Origin: Gemmatimonadota bacterium
GTDB lineage: Bacteria; Gemmatimonadota; Gemmatimonadetes; Gemmatimonadales; Gemmatimonadaceae
Direction: 5' to 3'
Length of the DNA stretch: 38,276 nucleotides
Assembly: GCA_025359135.1 (NCBI GenBank)
Contig: JANYHJ010000106.1
Location: 1 to 38,276, forward strand
The position numbers and the translations under genes were made by a program. The notes below the pieces were generated by a model. That model worked only from the letters and a program-made list of their open reading frames with translations, searched no databases and was not told where the DNA came from. How positions within the stretch are numbered: the first letter of the stretch is position 1; every line of letters begins with the position of its first letter. Positions 6,920 through 17,116 of this stretch are shown piece by piece.

Positions 6920-7609
6920 ATGCGCGTGCTCATCGTGGAGGACGATCCCGAAGTCGCCGATTTCGTCGCGCGCGTGATTGCCGCTGCCGGATGGGCATCG
7001 GTGGCCGCCGGCGGCGTGCAGGACGCGCTGCACCTCCAAGCGCACGCTCCCGCAGACCTCATCGTGCTTGACCTCGGACTCCCCGATGGCGATGGGCTCG
7101 GCGTCTGTCGCGTGCTGCGCGAGCGCGGCGACGCGACCCCCATCCTGGCGCTGACGGCGCGTCGTGGCGTCGCCGATCGCGTCGCAGGGCTCGATGCAGG
7201 CGCAGACGACTATCTCGCGAAACCGTTCGCCGTCAGTGAGCTCACCGCCAGGTTGCGGGCGCTCGCGCGGCGGCCGGCGGTGGTCCTGCCGACGATCTTG
7301 AGCGAGGGATCGCTGGCGCTCGATCCGTCGGCGCGCACGGTCCGCCGTGGCCTGCGCGACATCGCGCTCTCCGCGCGCGAGTTCGCGTTGCTCGAGCTGC
7401 TGCTGCGAGCACGGCGTCGCGTGCTCACGCGCGAGCAGATCCTCGAGCGACTCTGGGATGCGGCGTCCGAGCCGAGCCCGAACGCAGTCGAGGTGCTCGT
7501 CATGCGTGTGCGCCGAAAGCTCGAAGCCGACGGCGAGGACGCGCTCCTCCACACGGTGCGCGGGACGGGCTACGTGCTGCGCGCGAGCGAGGTCGCCCAT
7601 GGCGCTTAG
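6920..7609 (+). CDS. OmpR/PhoB-type response regulator
   Basis: The 229-residue protein has an N-terminal receiver domain with acidic Asp9-Asp10, phospho-acceptor Asp51 (LIVLDLGLPDGDG), Thr79 and Lys101 (DDYLAKPF). A C-terminal winged-helix DNA-binding domain follows (SAREFALLELLLRARRRVLT, NAVEVLVMRVRRKLE, RGTGYVLR). The ATG at 6920 gives the canonical MRVLIVEDD start. An upstream in-frame ATG lies inside the tRNA and is rejected. The 3' end overlaps the histidine kinase gene by 11 nt, so they are translated as a pair. The regulated genes are unknown. Confidence 0.94.
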   Translation: MRVLIVEDDPEVADFVARVIAAAGWASVAAGGVQDALHLQAHAPADLIVLDLGLPDGDGLGVCRVLRERGDATPILALTARRGVADRVAGLDAGADDYLAKPFAVSELTARLRALARRPAVVLPTILSEGSLALDPSARTVRRGLRDIALSAREFALLELLLRARRRVLTREQILERLWDAASEPSPNAVEVLVMRVRRKLEADGEDALLHTVRGTGYVLRASEVAHGA

Positions 7610-8885
7610 TGCGCTCCGCGTCCGGCTCACGCTTGGATTCGCGGCCACCTTCGCCGTCGCGTTCGTCGCACTCGACGTCGCGTTGCTCGTGCGGCGGGAG
7701 CGCGAGGGGCGCGCCAGGCTCGCGGCCACGGCGGAGCGCACCGCGCACGATGTCGAGGTCGCGATCGCGCGCGAACGCTCGGAGACCGAGACGAACACGA
7801 TGCCGAGGGCGTCGACCGAGGCGCTCCGCGAGTGGCCCGCGGACGGCGCGGCCATCACGGTCCGGTCGGCGTCCGCCGGCGTGCTCGCCGCACGACCGCT
7901 CGAGGGGGAGGTGCATGCACACGCCGAGCGGGAGATTCCGGGTACCGACGTGCGCATCACGGTCGAGATGCCCGGCACGGCGCTCGATGCGGAGGTCGAG
8001 CAACTCGAGCGCACCATGCTCGTGCTCTCGCCGTTGCTCCTGCTGCTCGCCTGCGCGGCGGGCTACGGCTTGGCGAAGTGGTCCCTCATCCCCGTGGATG
8101 ACCTGCGCAGCGAGATCGCGGCGCTCGAGCATCGCGAGGGACGTGCGCGGCTCGCGAGCGCATCGCGCCAGGACGAGGTGGGCACGGTGGCCGTGGCCTT
8201 CAACCAGTTGCTCGACACGCTCGGGCACGCGCAGCAGCGCAACCGCTCGTTCGTGGCGGAAGCGGCACATCAGCTGCGCACGCCGCTCACCCTCGTGCGC
8301 GGCGAAGCCGACCTCGCGCTCGGCACCGTCAACGCTCCGCGCGAAGCGTTGCTCGGTGCGCTCGGGCGCGTTGCGCGGGCGGCGGAGCAGATGCACCGCC
8401 GCGTCGACGACCTGGCGCTCGTGGCCGAGGCGCAAGCCACGCGCGGACTCGAGGTGCGCGCGCCCCTCGACCTCGCCCTCGTGGCGCGCGACAGTGCCGA
8501 CCTGATGGCGCATCGCCTCGCGTCCTCGGGGATGACGATCGTGGTCGACGCACCCGAGTCGGTCGTCGTGGAGGGAGACGACCGGTTGCTGCGCGAGGCC
8601 GCGCTCGAGCTGATCGAGAATGCGAGCCGTCACGGCACGCCCGGGAGTCTCGTTCGCGTCGAGGTGGCGAAGGGCGTCTCGTCGGCGTCGCTCCTCGTCG
8701 ACAGCGCCGGCGCCGCCTTCGACGTCGTGCACGAGCCCCTCGACGGCGAGACGCGCGAGCGCCGGCACCTCGGACTCGCCATCGTGCGCTGGATCGCCGA
8801 GGCACACGGCGGGAAGCTCGCGATCGAGCGGCACGGCGAGCGGACGCGCGTATCGATCTCCGTGGGCACGCCGTCAGCCGCATGA
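7599..8885 (+). CDS. sensor histidine kinase with degenerate G1 box
   Basis: The 428-residue protein has an N-terminal membrane segment, a periplasmic region of about 110 residues, a second membrane segment (MLVLSPLLLLLACAAGYGLA), a HAMP-like linker, and the phospho-acceptor helix FVAEAAHQLRTPL with His224. The catalytic ATPase domain keeps the N box (ELIENASRHG, Asn341) and the G2 box (HLGLAIVRWIAEAHGG). The G1 box, normally DxGxG, reads Asp368-S-A-G-A and lacks the usual glycine pattern, so ATP binding or kinase activity may be altered. It partners the response regulator just upstream, and its stop overlaps the flavin dehydrogenase start (ATGA). Confidence 0.9.
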   Translation: MALSALRVRLTLGFAATFAVAFVALDVALLVRREREGRARLAATAERTAHDVEVAIARERSETETNTMPRASTEALREWPADGAAITVRSASAGVLAARPLEGEVHAHAEREIPGTDVRITVEMPGTALDAEVEQLERTMLVLSPLLLLLACAAGYGLAKWSLIPVDDLRSEIAALEHREGRARLASASRQDEVGTVAVAFNQLLDTLGHAQQRNRSFVAEAAHQLRTPLTLVRGEADLALGTVNAPREALLGALGRVARAAEQMHRRVDDLALVAEAQATRGLEVRAPLDLALVARDSADLMAHRLASSGMTIVVDAPESVVVEGDDRLLREAALELIENASRHGTPGSLVRVEVAKGVSSASLLVDSAGAAFDVVHEPLDGETRERRHLGLAIVRWIAEAHGGKLAIERHGERTRVSISVGTPSAA

Positions 8886-10528
8886 GCGCCGAGTCGGCGG
8901 AGGTGATCGTCGTTGGCGCAGGACTGTCGGGTTTGGTGGCAGCCGCCGAGCTCGCCGATCGTGGCAAGCGGGTGTTCGTGGTCGATCAGGAGGCAGAGCA
9001 GAACTTGGGCGGTCAGGCCTACTGGTCGCTCGGCGGGCTGTTCTTCGTCGACTCGCCCGAGCAGCGGCGCCTGCGCATCCGGGACTCGCATGCATTGGCG
9101 ATGCAGGACTGGATGGGTTCTGCGGGGTTCGATCGGGCCGAAGATCACTGGCCACGGCAGTGGGCGGAGGCGTACGTGGACTTCGCGACCACCGAGAAGC
9201 GACGCTGGTTGCACGAACAGGGAATGCGCTGGTTTCCCGTGGTGGGATGGGCCGAGCGCGGCAACGGGCTCGCGACCGGCCATGGCAACTCGGTGCCGCG
9301 CTTCCACATCACGTGGGGCACCGGGCCCGGCGTGCTCGCGCCCTTCGAGCGTCGCGTGCGCGCGCATGTCGCTGCCGGTCGCGTGACCCTCAAGTTCCGC
9401 CACCGCGTCAACGGACTGGTGACAAGCGCGGGTGCGATCGTGGGAGTGCAGGGCGACGTGCTCGAGCCGACGAGCGTGCTGCGCGGCCAAGCCAGCGCTG
9501 GCGTCGTCGTGGGCACGTTCGAGCTGCGGGCGCAGGCGGTCATCGTCACGTCAGGAGGCATCGGCGGCAACCATGATCTCGTCCGTGCCAACTGGCCCAC
9601 GCGGCTCGGCCGCGCACCCGCCTTCATGGTCAGCGGCGTGCCGGCACATGTCGACGGCCGCATGCTCGGCATCACGGAAGCGGCGGGCGGTCGCGTCATC
9701 AATCGCGACCGCATGTGGCACTACGTCGAGGGGGTGCGCAACTGGAATCCGATCTGGCCGAAGCACGGCATTCGCATCCTGCCGGGACCGAGTTCCCTGT
9801 GGCTGGATGCGACAGGCCACCGGCTGCCCTCGCCCAACTTTCCCGGCTTCGACACGCTCGGCACGCTCGAGCACATCATGCGCTCCGGATACGAGCACAC
9901 CTGGTTCGTGCTCTCGCACTCGATCATCAAGAAGGAGTTCGGACTCTCGGGCTCCGAGCAGAATCCCGACATGACGGGGAAGAGCATCCTGCAGGTGCTC
10001 AGGCGGGGGCGCGGCGGAGCACCGGCTCCGGTGCGCGCCTTCATGGAGAAGGGCGAGGACTTCGTGGTGGCCCGCACGCTGCGCGAGTTGGTAGACGGCA
10101 TGAACGCGAAGACGCCGACACCGCTGCTCGACTTCGCACAAGTCGAGCGCGAGGTGATCGCGCGTGATCGCGAAATCGAGAACCCGTTCACGAAGGACCT
10201 GCAGGTGACGGCGTTGCGTGGCGCGCGCAACTACCTCGGCGACAAGCTGATCCGCGTCGCCACGCCGCACCGCATCCTGGATCCTGCGCACGGACCGCTC
10301 GTTGGCGTGAAGCTCAACATCCTCACGCGCAAGACACTCGGTGGGCTCGAGACGGACTTGTCATCGCGCGTGCTCGGCGCCGCCGGACAGCCCGTTCCCG
10401 GGCTGTACGCGGCGGGAGAAGTTGCGGGCTTCGGTGGCGGAGGGGTGCACGGGTACCGCGCGCTCGAGGGGACCTTCCTCGGTGGGTGCATCTTCAGCGG
10501 GCGGTCGGCGGGGCGCGCGGTTCCGTAG
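8882..10528 (+). CDS. FAD-binding dehydrogenase (fumarate reductase/ketosteroid dehydrogenase fold)
   Basis: The 548-residue flavoprotein starts with a Rossmann FAD site, IVVGAGLSGLVAAAELADRG (GxGxxG at residues 12-17), then the FVVDQEAEQNLGGQAYWSLG segment. It ends with the family signature GLYAAGEVAGFGGGGVHGYR and FLGGCIFSGRSAG. This is the pattern of the putative FAD-binding dehydrogenases grouped as PRK12834, related to 3-ketosteroid-1-dehydrogenase. The substrate is not known. Its ATGA overlap with the kinase gene places it in the two-component operon, unusual for a metabolic flavoenzyme. It converges on hom with an 18-nt gap. Confidence 0.85.
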   Translation: MSAESAEVIVVGAGLSGLVAAAELADRGKRVFVVDQEAEQNLGGQAYWSLGGLFFVDSPEQRRLRIRDSHALAMQDWMGSAGFDRAEDHWPRQWAEAYVDFATTEKRRWLHEQGMRWFPVVGWAERGNGLATGHGNSVPRFHITWGTGPGVLAPFERRVRAHVAAGRVTLKFRHRVNGLVTSAGAIVGVQGDVLEPTSVLRGQASAGVVVGTFELRAQAVIVTSGGIGGNHDLVRANWPTRLGRAPAFMVSGVPAHVDGRMLGITEAAGGRVINRDRMWHYVEGVRNWNPIWPKHGIRILPGPSSLWLDATGHRLPSPNFPGFDTLGTLEHIMRSGYEHTWFVLSHSIIKKEFGLSGSEQNPDMTGKSILQVLRRGRGGAPAPVRAFMEKGEDFVVARTLRELVDGMNAKTPTPLLDFAQVEREVIARDREIENPFTKDLQVTALRGARNYLGDKLIRVATPHRILDPAHGPLVGVKLNILTRKTLGGLETDLSSRVLGAAGQPVPGLYAAGEVAGFGGGGVHGYRALEGTFLGGCIFSGRSAGRAVP

Positions 10529-10546
10529 TCGCGGCGAGGCGTGTGA

Positions 10547-11805
10547 TCAGCGCAGGTCACGCGCCAGGGCCACCTCCACGCCGCGCGCCGCCACGTCCGC
10601 ACGAATCGCGGTCGCCTGCTCGGGTGTGGCCGTGAACGCGAGCACGCACGCATCGCCATCGACGGCCGTCGCCACCGCATTCGGCACCGTCGGCACGAGC
10701 GCACGCGCAGCGGCCAGGTCCACGCGCGCCCAGAGCAGCCAGTGCAGCACGCGTTCGTCGCGACTGGCGACCTGCACCGCACGCGGTGCCGGCAGCGGAG
10801 TGCTCGTCGCTCCGAGGTCGCCGTAGAGCGCCCCCGCAGTGGGATCGCCGCCTGCCCCGCGCCCCGCGAAGAGCATCGTGCCTGCGGATCCGCTCTCGAC
10901 CGTGAGCGCATTCCACTCCGCCGTGGCGCGCGCCAAGTCGTGACCGAGTCCGATCACGGCGGGCTCGACGCGCGCCACGAGACCATGCGGCGTCTCGTCA
11001 CTCTCGGCGAGCTGCACGGCGCGTCCGCCGAGCGGCCCGGCGATCGTCGCGAAGGCCAGCGCGTCCGCGAGCCCTCGTCGAGCAACCGGCAGCATGTGCG
11101 GCGCCACGCCGAACGTGAGCCAGGCGAGGATCGCGATCTTGTCGGCCGCATCGATTCCGTCGAGGTCGCGGCTCGGATCCGCTTCGGCAAATCCGTTCAC
11201 CTGCGCCTCGCGGATCGCGTCCCCGGTCGTCGCGCCGCTGGATACCCGATCCAGCACGAAGTTCGAGGTGCCGTTGAGCACGCCGCGGATGGTCGTCACT
11301 CCGACCCCCGCTGCACCCGATCGGAGCGCGCGCACGACCGGCATGCACCCGCCGACCGCCCCCTCGAAGTCGAGCTGTCCGCCGAAGCGTGCGGCGAGCT
11401 GCGCCAGCGCGGCGCCCTCGGCTGCGATGAGCGCCTTGTTGGCCGTGATCACGCGGCGCCCCTGCACGAGCGCCGCTGCCACGAGGGTGCGCGCCGGCTC
11501 GATGCCACCGATCGTCTCGATGACGACGTCGACGTGCGCCGAGAGGAAGGCAGCGAGCGAGTCGGTGACAACGCCCGGACGGAACGCCACGCGGCGCGCC
11601 TTCTCGATGTCGCGCACCAGCACCTTCACGACCTCGACGCGGCGTTCGCCCGGAAGCGGTCCCGCGAGCAGCCGCTCGGCCAATGCGCCGCCGACCGTGC
11701 CGCAGCCGGCGAGCGCGACGCGGAGAACGTGGGTGCGCGCACTGGTGCTGGCCACGTGCGGTGCGCGCACGCCCTGTGCGTGGAACGTGGACGCAAGGGA
11801 TGCGC

Positions 11806-11809
<4 letters not shown>
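10547..11809 (-). CDS. hom: homoserine dehydrogenase
   Basis: Hom reduces aspartate-4-semialdehyde to homoserine, the branch compound for Thr and Met. The 420-residue protein has the NAD(P) site VALAGCGTVGGAL (GxGxxG at 35-40), VIETIGG, the NKALIAAEG segment, RGVLNGTSNFVL, and the catalytic EADPSRDLDGIDAADK motif. The C-terminal region, about 70 residues, is compatible with a small ACT-like regulatory domain. The ATG at 11809 overlaps the metX stop (ATGA). The frame is open upstream, but only as a shadow across metX. It is the third gene of a metY-metX-hom operon. Confidence 0.94.
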
Positions 11810-13478
<1,669 letters not shown>

Positions 13479-13523
13479 TTAGCGCTTTGTTTTACGTGGC
13501 GGCAATAGGCGGCAAATGACCAC
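13479..13523 (-). CDS. candidate 14-residue leader peptide of the met operon
   Basis: The ORF starts with GTG at 13523, only about 15 nt after the predicted transcription start. It encodes VVICRLLPPRKTKR and stops at TAA just before the terminator hairpin. A short ORF placed this way suggests ribosome-mediated attenuation. It has a single Cys (codon 4) and no Met beyond the start, so cysteine or translation efficiency, rather than methionine, would be the sensed signal. No Shine-Dalgarno is seen. Translation is inferred. Confidence 0.45.
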   Translation of the reverse strand: MVICRLLPPRKTKR

Positions 13524-13544
13524 GAACGAACGATTGTGAGTGAG

Positions 13545-13573
13545 ATGATAGGAATGGCGCGCGGTGTTGTCAA
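13545..13573 (-). promoter_or_regulatory. sigma70-type promoter of the met operon
   Basis: On the minus strand TTGACA (13573-13568), exactly 17 nt, then TATCAT (13550-13545). It is the best match to the housekeeping consensus in the window. The predicted start is near 13537. It drives the leader, metY, metX and hom. Confidence 0.8.
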
Positions 13574-13636
13574 GCGCCGCAACGCGGACGCGCGGAATGC
13601 CACGCGACCGACGCAGGTCGGCTACCGGCGCCGGCG

Positions 13637-15808
13637 CTACATGCGCAGGTACTGCACGTACTTGATGGTCAACGCGCCACGTTCGGGCCGCATCCACGGC
13701 ACGGCGTGGCCGCCGAACACCGGCCACGCGTTGGTCCAGACCACGAACAGGTCGCTGCCCGGACTCGGGATCCACCGCACGCGCGCGTTGCTCGAGAAGC
13801 GCCGGCTCGCGTTGTCGTACTGCGCAAAGAGCGTCGTGTTCAACCGGGCGCTCGTGGCCCAGTCCGCACGCAGCCGCGCCGTGTGCGCGACGAAGTCGCC
13901 GATGGGGCGCTGGAACGCGGTGCGCTCCAGTGTCGCGCTCAGCAGCAGGTGCGGCTCGAGCCGCGCATCCACCGTGGCGTTGATCAGCGTGCCGCCTCCG
14001 TCGTAGAGCCCGCCCTGTGCGACGAACAACGCGCCCGAGATCGCGCGCGCACGTGACGTCGTGACGGTGACGAAGGTCTGCGTCCAGTCGTAGCCACCGG
14101 GCGCGACGGTCGTGCCGGGAAAGAGGTCGAACGACTGCGTCGGGCGATCCCACCCGCGTTCGACGCCGATCTCGAACTCGTCGCCCGACTCCATGCGCAG
14201 TCCGAACGGACTCACCGTCACCACCGCGTTGTTGAGCGAGCCGTCCGGATTGAGCACGATGTCGTACTCCGGCAGCACGAACGAGAGCTTGCGGATCCCC
14301 CAGCGATTGGGGCGCGGCGTGAGAGTCACGCCGCCCGCGATGCGGTTGACCCCCGCCTGCTGCACGAAGCCGAGCGCTGGATTGAACCCGGCCTCGACGT
14401 GGTCGAGGCGCAGCACGATATCGGCGGCATCATTGGGAAAGTCGATCACGAAGCGGCCGAAGCCGCGCGGCGTTGCGTTGGCCGAGTCGCGCGAGAACGA
14501 GGCGAGCCCGAGGAAGATCAGGTTCTGCCCGCCGACGACGAAGGGAAAGTTGTAGTCGACGCCGCCCGCGAGGCTTGCGCCCTGGCCGTCCACGCGCTCG
14601 AAAGTGCCCATCGCGCCGATCCACCCGCGGGTCAGCACGTCGTGCTTGACGCGCGCGACCCCCGCGAGCGACTGGCGCGCGCCCCCGGTGCGCGCCGCGA
14701 TCAATCCGACCTGCTGGTCGAAGGCGCGACCCGTGAGTCGCGCCCCCGCCACGAGCGGCACCGGTTCGCCGTCCGGCGTGAGCCCCACGCGGCGGCTGTA
14801 GAAGAGCTGGGTCTGCCCGCTGCGACCGAACTCGAAGAGGCCGGCGTTCTCGGTGAAGAAGCTGCGCTGCTCCGGAAAGAAGACCGGGAAGCGCGTGAAG
14901 TTGATGACCTGGTTGTCGGCGTCGGCTTGCGCGAAGTCGGCGTTGACGGTGAGGTCGAGCGTGAGCGTGGCGGTGGGGGCGAGCTTGGCGTCCAGGCCGA
15001 TGTCGCCGCGCAGCGACTTGTCGCGCACGATCGTCGCGGGGTTGGCGAGGTAGTCGCGTTCCGCGGGCGCCCAAGTGCTGGCCGCGTACGGCCGAAGCTC
15101 CGCGAGCGCGCGACGCGGCAGCCCCCCCATGCCCTCGAGCGTTCCGGCATGTTCGAGCAACCGGATCCCCTGCGAGCGCTTCCAGCCGCGCCAGCGCTGC
15201 GTCTCGTTCTTGCGGCGGATGAAGCGCTCCACGTTCACGTCCCACGCGTCGCCCGTATCCGGATAGCGGAGCGTCTGCCACGGAATGAACAGTTCCGCTT
15301 CCCATCCGCGCTCGGTGACCTGCGCGCGTACGTCCCAGACGCCGTCCCACCCCGCGTTCTCGTTCTCGAACGTGATGATGTCGGCGTCGTGCTGGAAGCC
15401 GTTCGCGTTGACGGTCAAGAGCACGCCCGTGCGCCGGTCGCGCATCGGCGACAGCATGATCCGCACGTGGTCATCGGTCTCGAAGGTCGCGTCGCGGCGC
15501 AGCTGGGCTCGGTTGATGAGCGCGGGCTCGCGGTCGTACGCCACGATGCCGATCCACAGTCCGTCCGGTGTGCGCAGGAATCGAACGACCGTTCGTTCGC
15601 TGGCGGGAGCGCCTTCGCTCGGATCCGACTGCGTGAAGTCATCGATCGAGTCGGCCAGCGCCCACGCCGCGTCGTCCACGCGGCCGTCGAGCCGCAGTGC
15701 GCTCGACGCCACCCGTGCGCGCGTTGATCCCGGCGGGCGTTGCGCCGACGCGTTCAAGTGCGTACACGCGGTGGCGAGCAGCGCCAACACAACCGGGCGA
15801 AGTGACAC
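13637..15808 (-). CDS. DUF5916 outer-membrane-type protein with carbohydrate-binding-like N-terminal domain
   Basis: The 723-residue protein has an N-terminal signal peptide (VVLALLATACTHLNASAQ). Next comes a CBM9-like beta domain (LRLDGRVDDAAWALAD, TVVRFLRTPDGLWIGIVAYD, ERGWEAELFIPWQTLRYP). A long DUF5916 region of alternating beta strands follows, with NADFAQADADNQVINFTRFP, FFPEQRSFFTENAGLFEFG and a C-terminal IKYVQYLRM strand. The strand pattern and terminal aromatic residue suggest an outer-membrane beta-barrel. Function in the family is unknown. The start is a GTG at 15808. It is a single gene, divergent from the PAP2 gene. Confidence 0.88.
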   Translation of the reverse strand: MSLRPVVLALLATACTHLNASAQRPPGSTRARVASSALRLDGRVDDAAWALADSIDDFTQSDPSEGAPASERTVVRFLRTPDGLWIGIVAYDREPALINRAQLRRDATFETDDHVRIMLSPMRDRRTGVLLTVNANGFQHDADIITFENENAGWDGVWDVRAQVTERGWEAELFIPWQTLRYPDTGDAWDVNVERFIRRKNETQRWRGWKRSQGIRLLEHAGTLEGMGGLPRRALAELRPYAASTWAPAERDYLANPATIVRDKSLRGDIGLDAKLAPTATLTLDLTVNADFAQADADNQVINFTRFPVFFPEQRSFFTENAGLFEFGRSGQTQLFYSRRVGLTPDGEPVPLVAGARLTGRAFDQQVGLIAARTGGARQSLAGVARVKHDVLTRGWIGAMGTFERVDGQGASLAGGVDYNFPFVVGGQNLIFLGLASFSRDSANATPRGFGRFVIDFPNDAADIVLRLDHVEAGFNPALGFVQQAGVNRIAGGVTLTPRPNRWGIRKLSFVLPEYDIVLNPDGSLNNAVVTVSPFGLRMESGDEFEIGVERGWDRPTQSFDLFPGTTVAPGGYDWTQTFVTVTTSRARAISGALFVAQGGLYDGGGTLINATVDARLEPHLLLSATLERTAFQRPIGDFVAHTARLRADWATSARLNTTLFAQYDNASRRFSSNARVRWIPSPGSDLFVVWTNAWPVFGGHAVPWMRPERGALTIKYVQYLRM

Positions 15809-15846
15809 GCGCGAAAGGTACTCGCCGCACGAGCGACCCCACGCCG

Positions 15847-15875
15847 CTGACAGGACCGGCCGGCGCGGCTAGCTT
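15847..15875 (+). promoter_or_regulatory. promoter upstream of the PAP2 gene
   Basis: CTGACA at 15847-15852, 17 nt, TAGCTT at 15870-15875. The -10 form TAGCTT recurs before other genes here. The predicted start is near 15882, giving a leader of about 148 nt before the PAP2 ATG. Confidence 0.6.
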
Positions 15876-15882
15876 CTCGTCG

Positions 15883-15917
15883 TGCGCCGCGGCCTGTGCG
15901 GTTGTTACCGCGGCGCG
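15883..15917 (+). other. hairpin at the 5' end of the PAP2 leader
   Basis: GCCGCGG at 15886-15892 pairs with CCGCGGC at 15908-15914. The stem extends by two G-C pairs and one wobble, with a 15-nt loop. It would form at the very start of the PAP2 transcript. The rest of the leader to 16029 shows no gene. A GTG ORF at 15882 is out of frame with PAP2 and has no protein-like composition. Confidence 0.4.
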
Positions 15918-16029
15918 ACCTCCACGTGGCCGACTCGTTGCACGAATCCCCGAGTGTTCCGACGTACGGGATGCGCCTCAGCTCGTCACCCTCGCGCGCC
16001 ACGCGGGGCCAACGCCGGGAGTCCCCCGC

Positions 16030-16554
16030 ATGACGTCACCGCTGCTCGAACGCCTGCACCGGCGCGACACGGCGCTCTACCGTCGGTGGCGCATCGACGG
16101 TGACGAGCGCTCGCCCGACCGACGCGTCTGGGTCGCCCTCACGCACCTCGGCGGCGCGACCTTCTGCATCACGATGGCGCTCCTGCCGTTGTTGATCGGC
16201 GGCCCGCTTGCCGCCATGGGGTGGCAGCCCGCCATGTGCGTGCTCCTCAGCACCTTCATGGTGCAGGTCATGAAGCGCAACATCCTCCGCCTGCGACCCA
16301 CGGTCACGCACCAGGAAGCCCTCGTCGTCGTGCCGGACCGCTTCTCGTTCCCGTCCGGCCATGCCACCGCGATCATGTCGGTCGCGTTCAGCTACGCCGT
16401 CAACTTCCCGGCGCTCGCGCTCCCGCTCCTCATTCTCTCGAGCGCCGTGGGACTCTCGCGTGTCCGACTCGGCGTGCACTATCCCGGCGACGTTTTGGCC
16501 GGCCAGGCCATCGCCCTCCTCTCGGGCTTCATCACGATCCGGCTCTGGCAGTAG
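16030..16554 (+). CDS. PAP2-family membrane phosphatase
   Basis: The 174-residue protein has the three acid-phosphatase motifs of PAP2 enzymes: KRNILRLRP, FPSGHAT, and SRVRLGVHYPGD with the catalytic His. These lie between hydrophobic segments (TFCITMALLPLLIGG, LALPLLILSSAVGL, AGQAIALLSGFITIRL). Members remove phosphate from lipid pyrophosphates such as undecaprenyl-PP or from phosphatidate. uppS occurs elsewhere in the window, but the two are not linked. The ATG at 16030 gives a normal N-terminus. Substrate is not determined. Confidence 0.9.
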   Translation: MTSPLLERLHRRDTALYRRWRIDGDERSPDRRVWVALTHLGGATFCITMALLPLLIGGPLAAMGWQPAMCVLLSTFMVQVMKRNILRLRPTVTHQEALVVVPDRFSFPSGHATAIMSVAFSYAVNFPALALPLLILSSAVGLSRVRLGVHYPGDVLAGQAIALLSGFITIRLWQ

Positions 16555-16672
16555 CGCGCCCGGTTCCATCGGATCGCCGACCGACGTTGCCTTCGGGCCC
16601 GCTTGATCGTTGTGCGTGACCGGGGCGCTCCACCGAACACGGCGGAGCGCGGTCCCGGCTCACCACCTCCCG

Positions 16673-17116
16673 ATGACGCCAGCGTTCATCAACGTCGACG
16701 ATTCGCCCGCGCCTGATCGTGGCCGGTTGCGCTTCACCGGCTTCAAGTTCGAGCGCACGCGTGCCGGCGCCTGTCAGGCGGAGGTCACGCTGGCCTGGAC
16801 CGACGGACGCTCCGTCACAGGCCGCGCTTCGGGCCAATCGTCGCCCCTCGGTGACTACCGCATAGCGGCTGAAGCGGCGATGAACGCCATCGAGGGATTC
16901 GTGACCGGCATCCTGCGCTTCGAACTGGTCGGCGTGAAGGCCATCAAGGCGTTCGACGCCAACGTGGTGATCGTCTCGATCCACGGCCACAAGGACGGCG
17001 AGGTGGCCAAGTTGCTCGGCTGCGTGCTCGCCGAGTCGGATCCGATCAAGGGCGCCGCATTGTCGGTGCTCAACGCCACCAACCGCCTGATCGGCAACAC
17101 GATCTCGACGCGGTGA
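16673..17116 (+). CDS. conserved-looking protein of unknown function
   Basis: I do not recognise this 147-residue protein. It is soluble and alpha/beta in pattern. An N-terminal beta part (GRLRFTGFKFERTRAGACQA, VTLAWTDGRSVTGRASGQ) is followed by a helix (DYRIAAEAAMNAIEGFVTG). Another strand pair then comes (RFELVGVKAIKAFDANVVIV) and a final helix ending SVLNATNRLIGN. The repeated strand-helix arrangement is reminiscent of small regulatory dimer domains, but I cannot name a family. The ATG at 16673 leaves about 120 nt after the PAP2 stop. Its TGA overlaps the ATG of the transglycosylase gene, suggesting cotranslation. Confidence 0.75.
   Translation: MTPAFINVDDSPAPDRGRLRFTGFKFERTRAGACQAEVTLAWTDGRSVTGRASGQSSPLGDYRIAAEAAMNAIEGFVTGILRFELVGVKAIKAFDANVVIVSIHGHKDGEVAKLLGCVLAESDPIKGAALSVLNATNRLIGNTISTR

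Noticed and set aside
6851-8834. Long minus-strand open frames opposite the response regulator and kinase
   Set aside because: They are shadows of GC-rich codons: Arg/Ala-rich, without motifs, while the plus strand carries all family signatures.
14399-15727. 442-residue plus-strand open frame opposite the DUF5916 gene
   Set aside because: His/Arg/Ala-rich composition with no recognisable domain; the minus strand has a signal peptide and a family match.
15882-16103. 73-residue GTG ORF directly after the PAP2 promoter
   Set aside because: Out of frame with PAP2 and Arg/Pro/Ala-rich without protein-like pattern. It lies in the leader and overlaps the PAP2 start.
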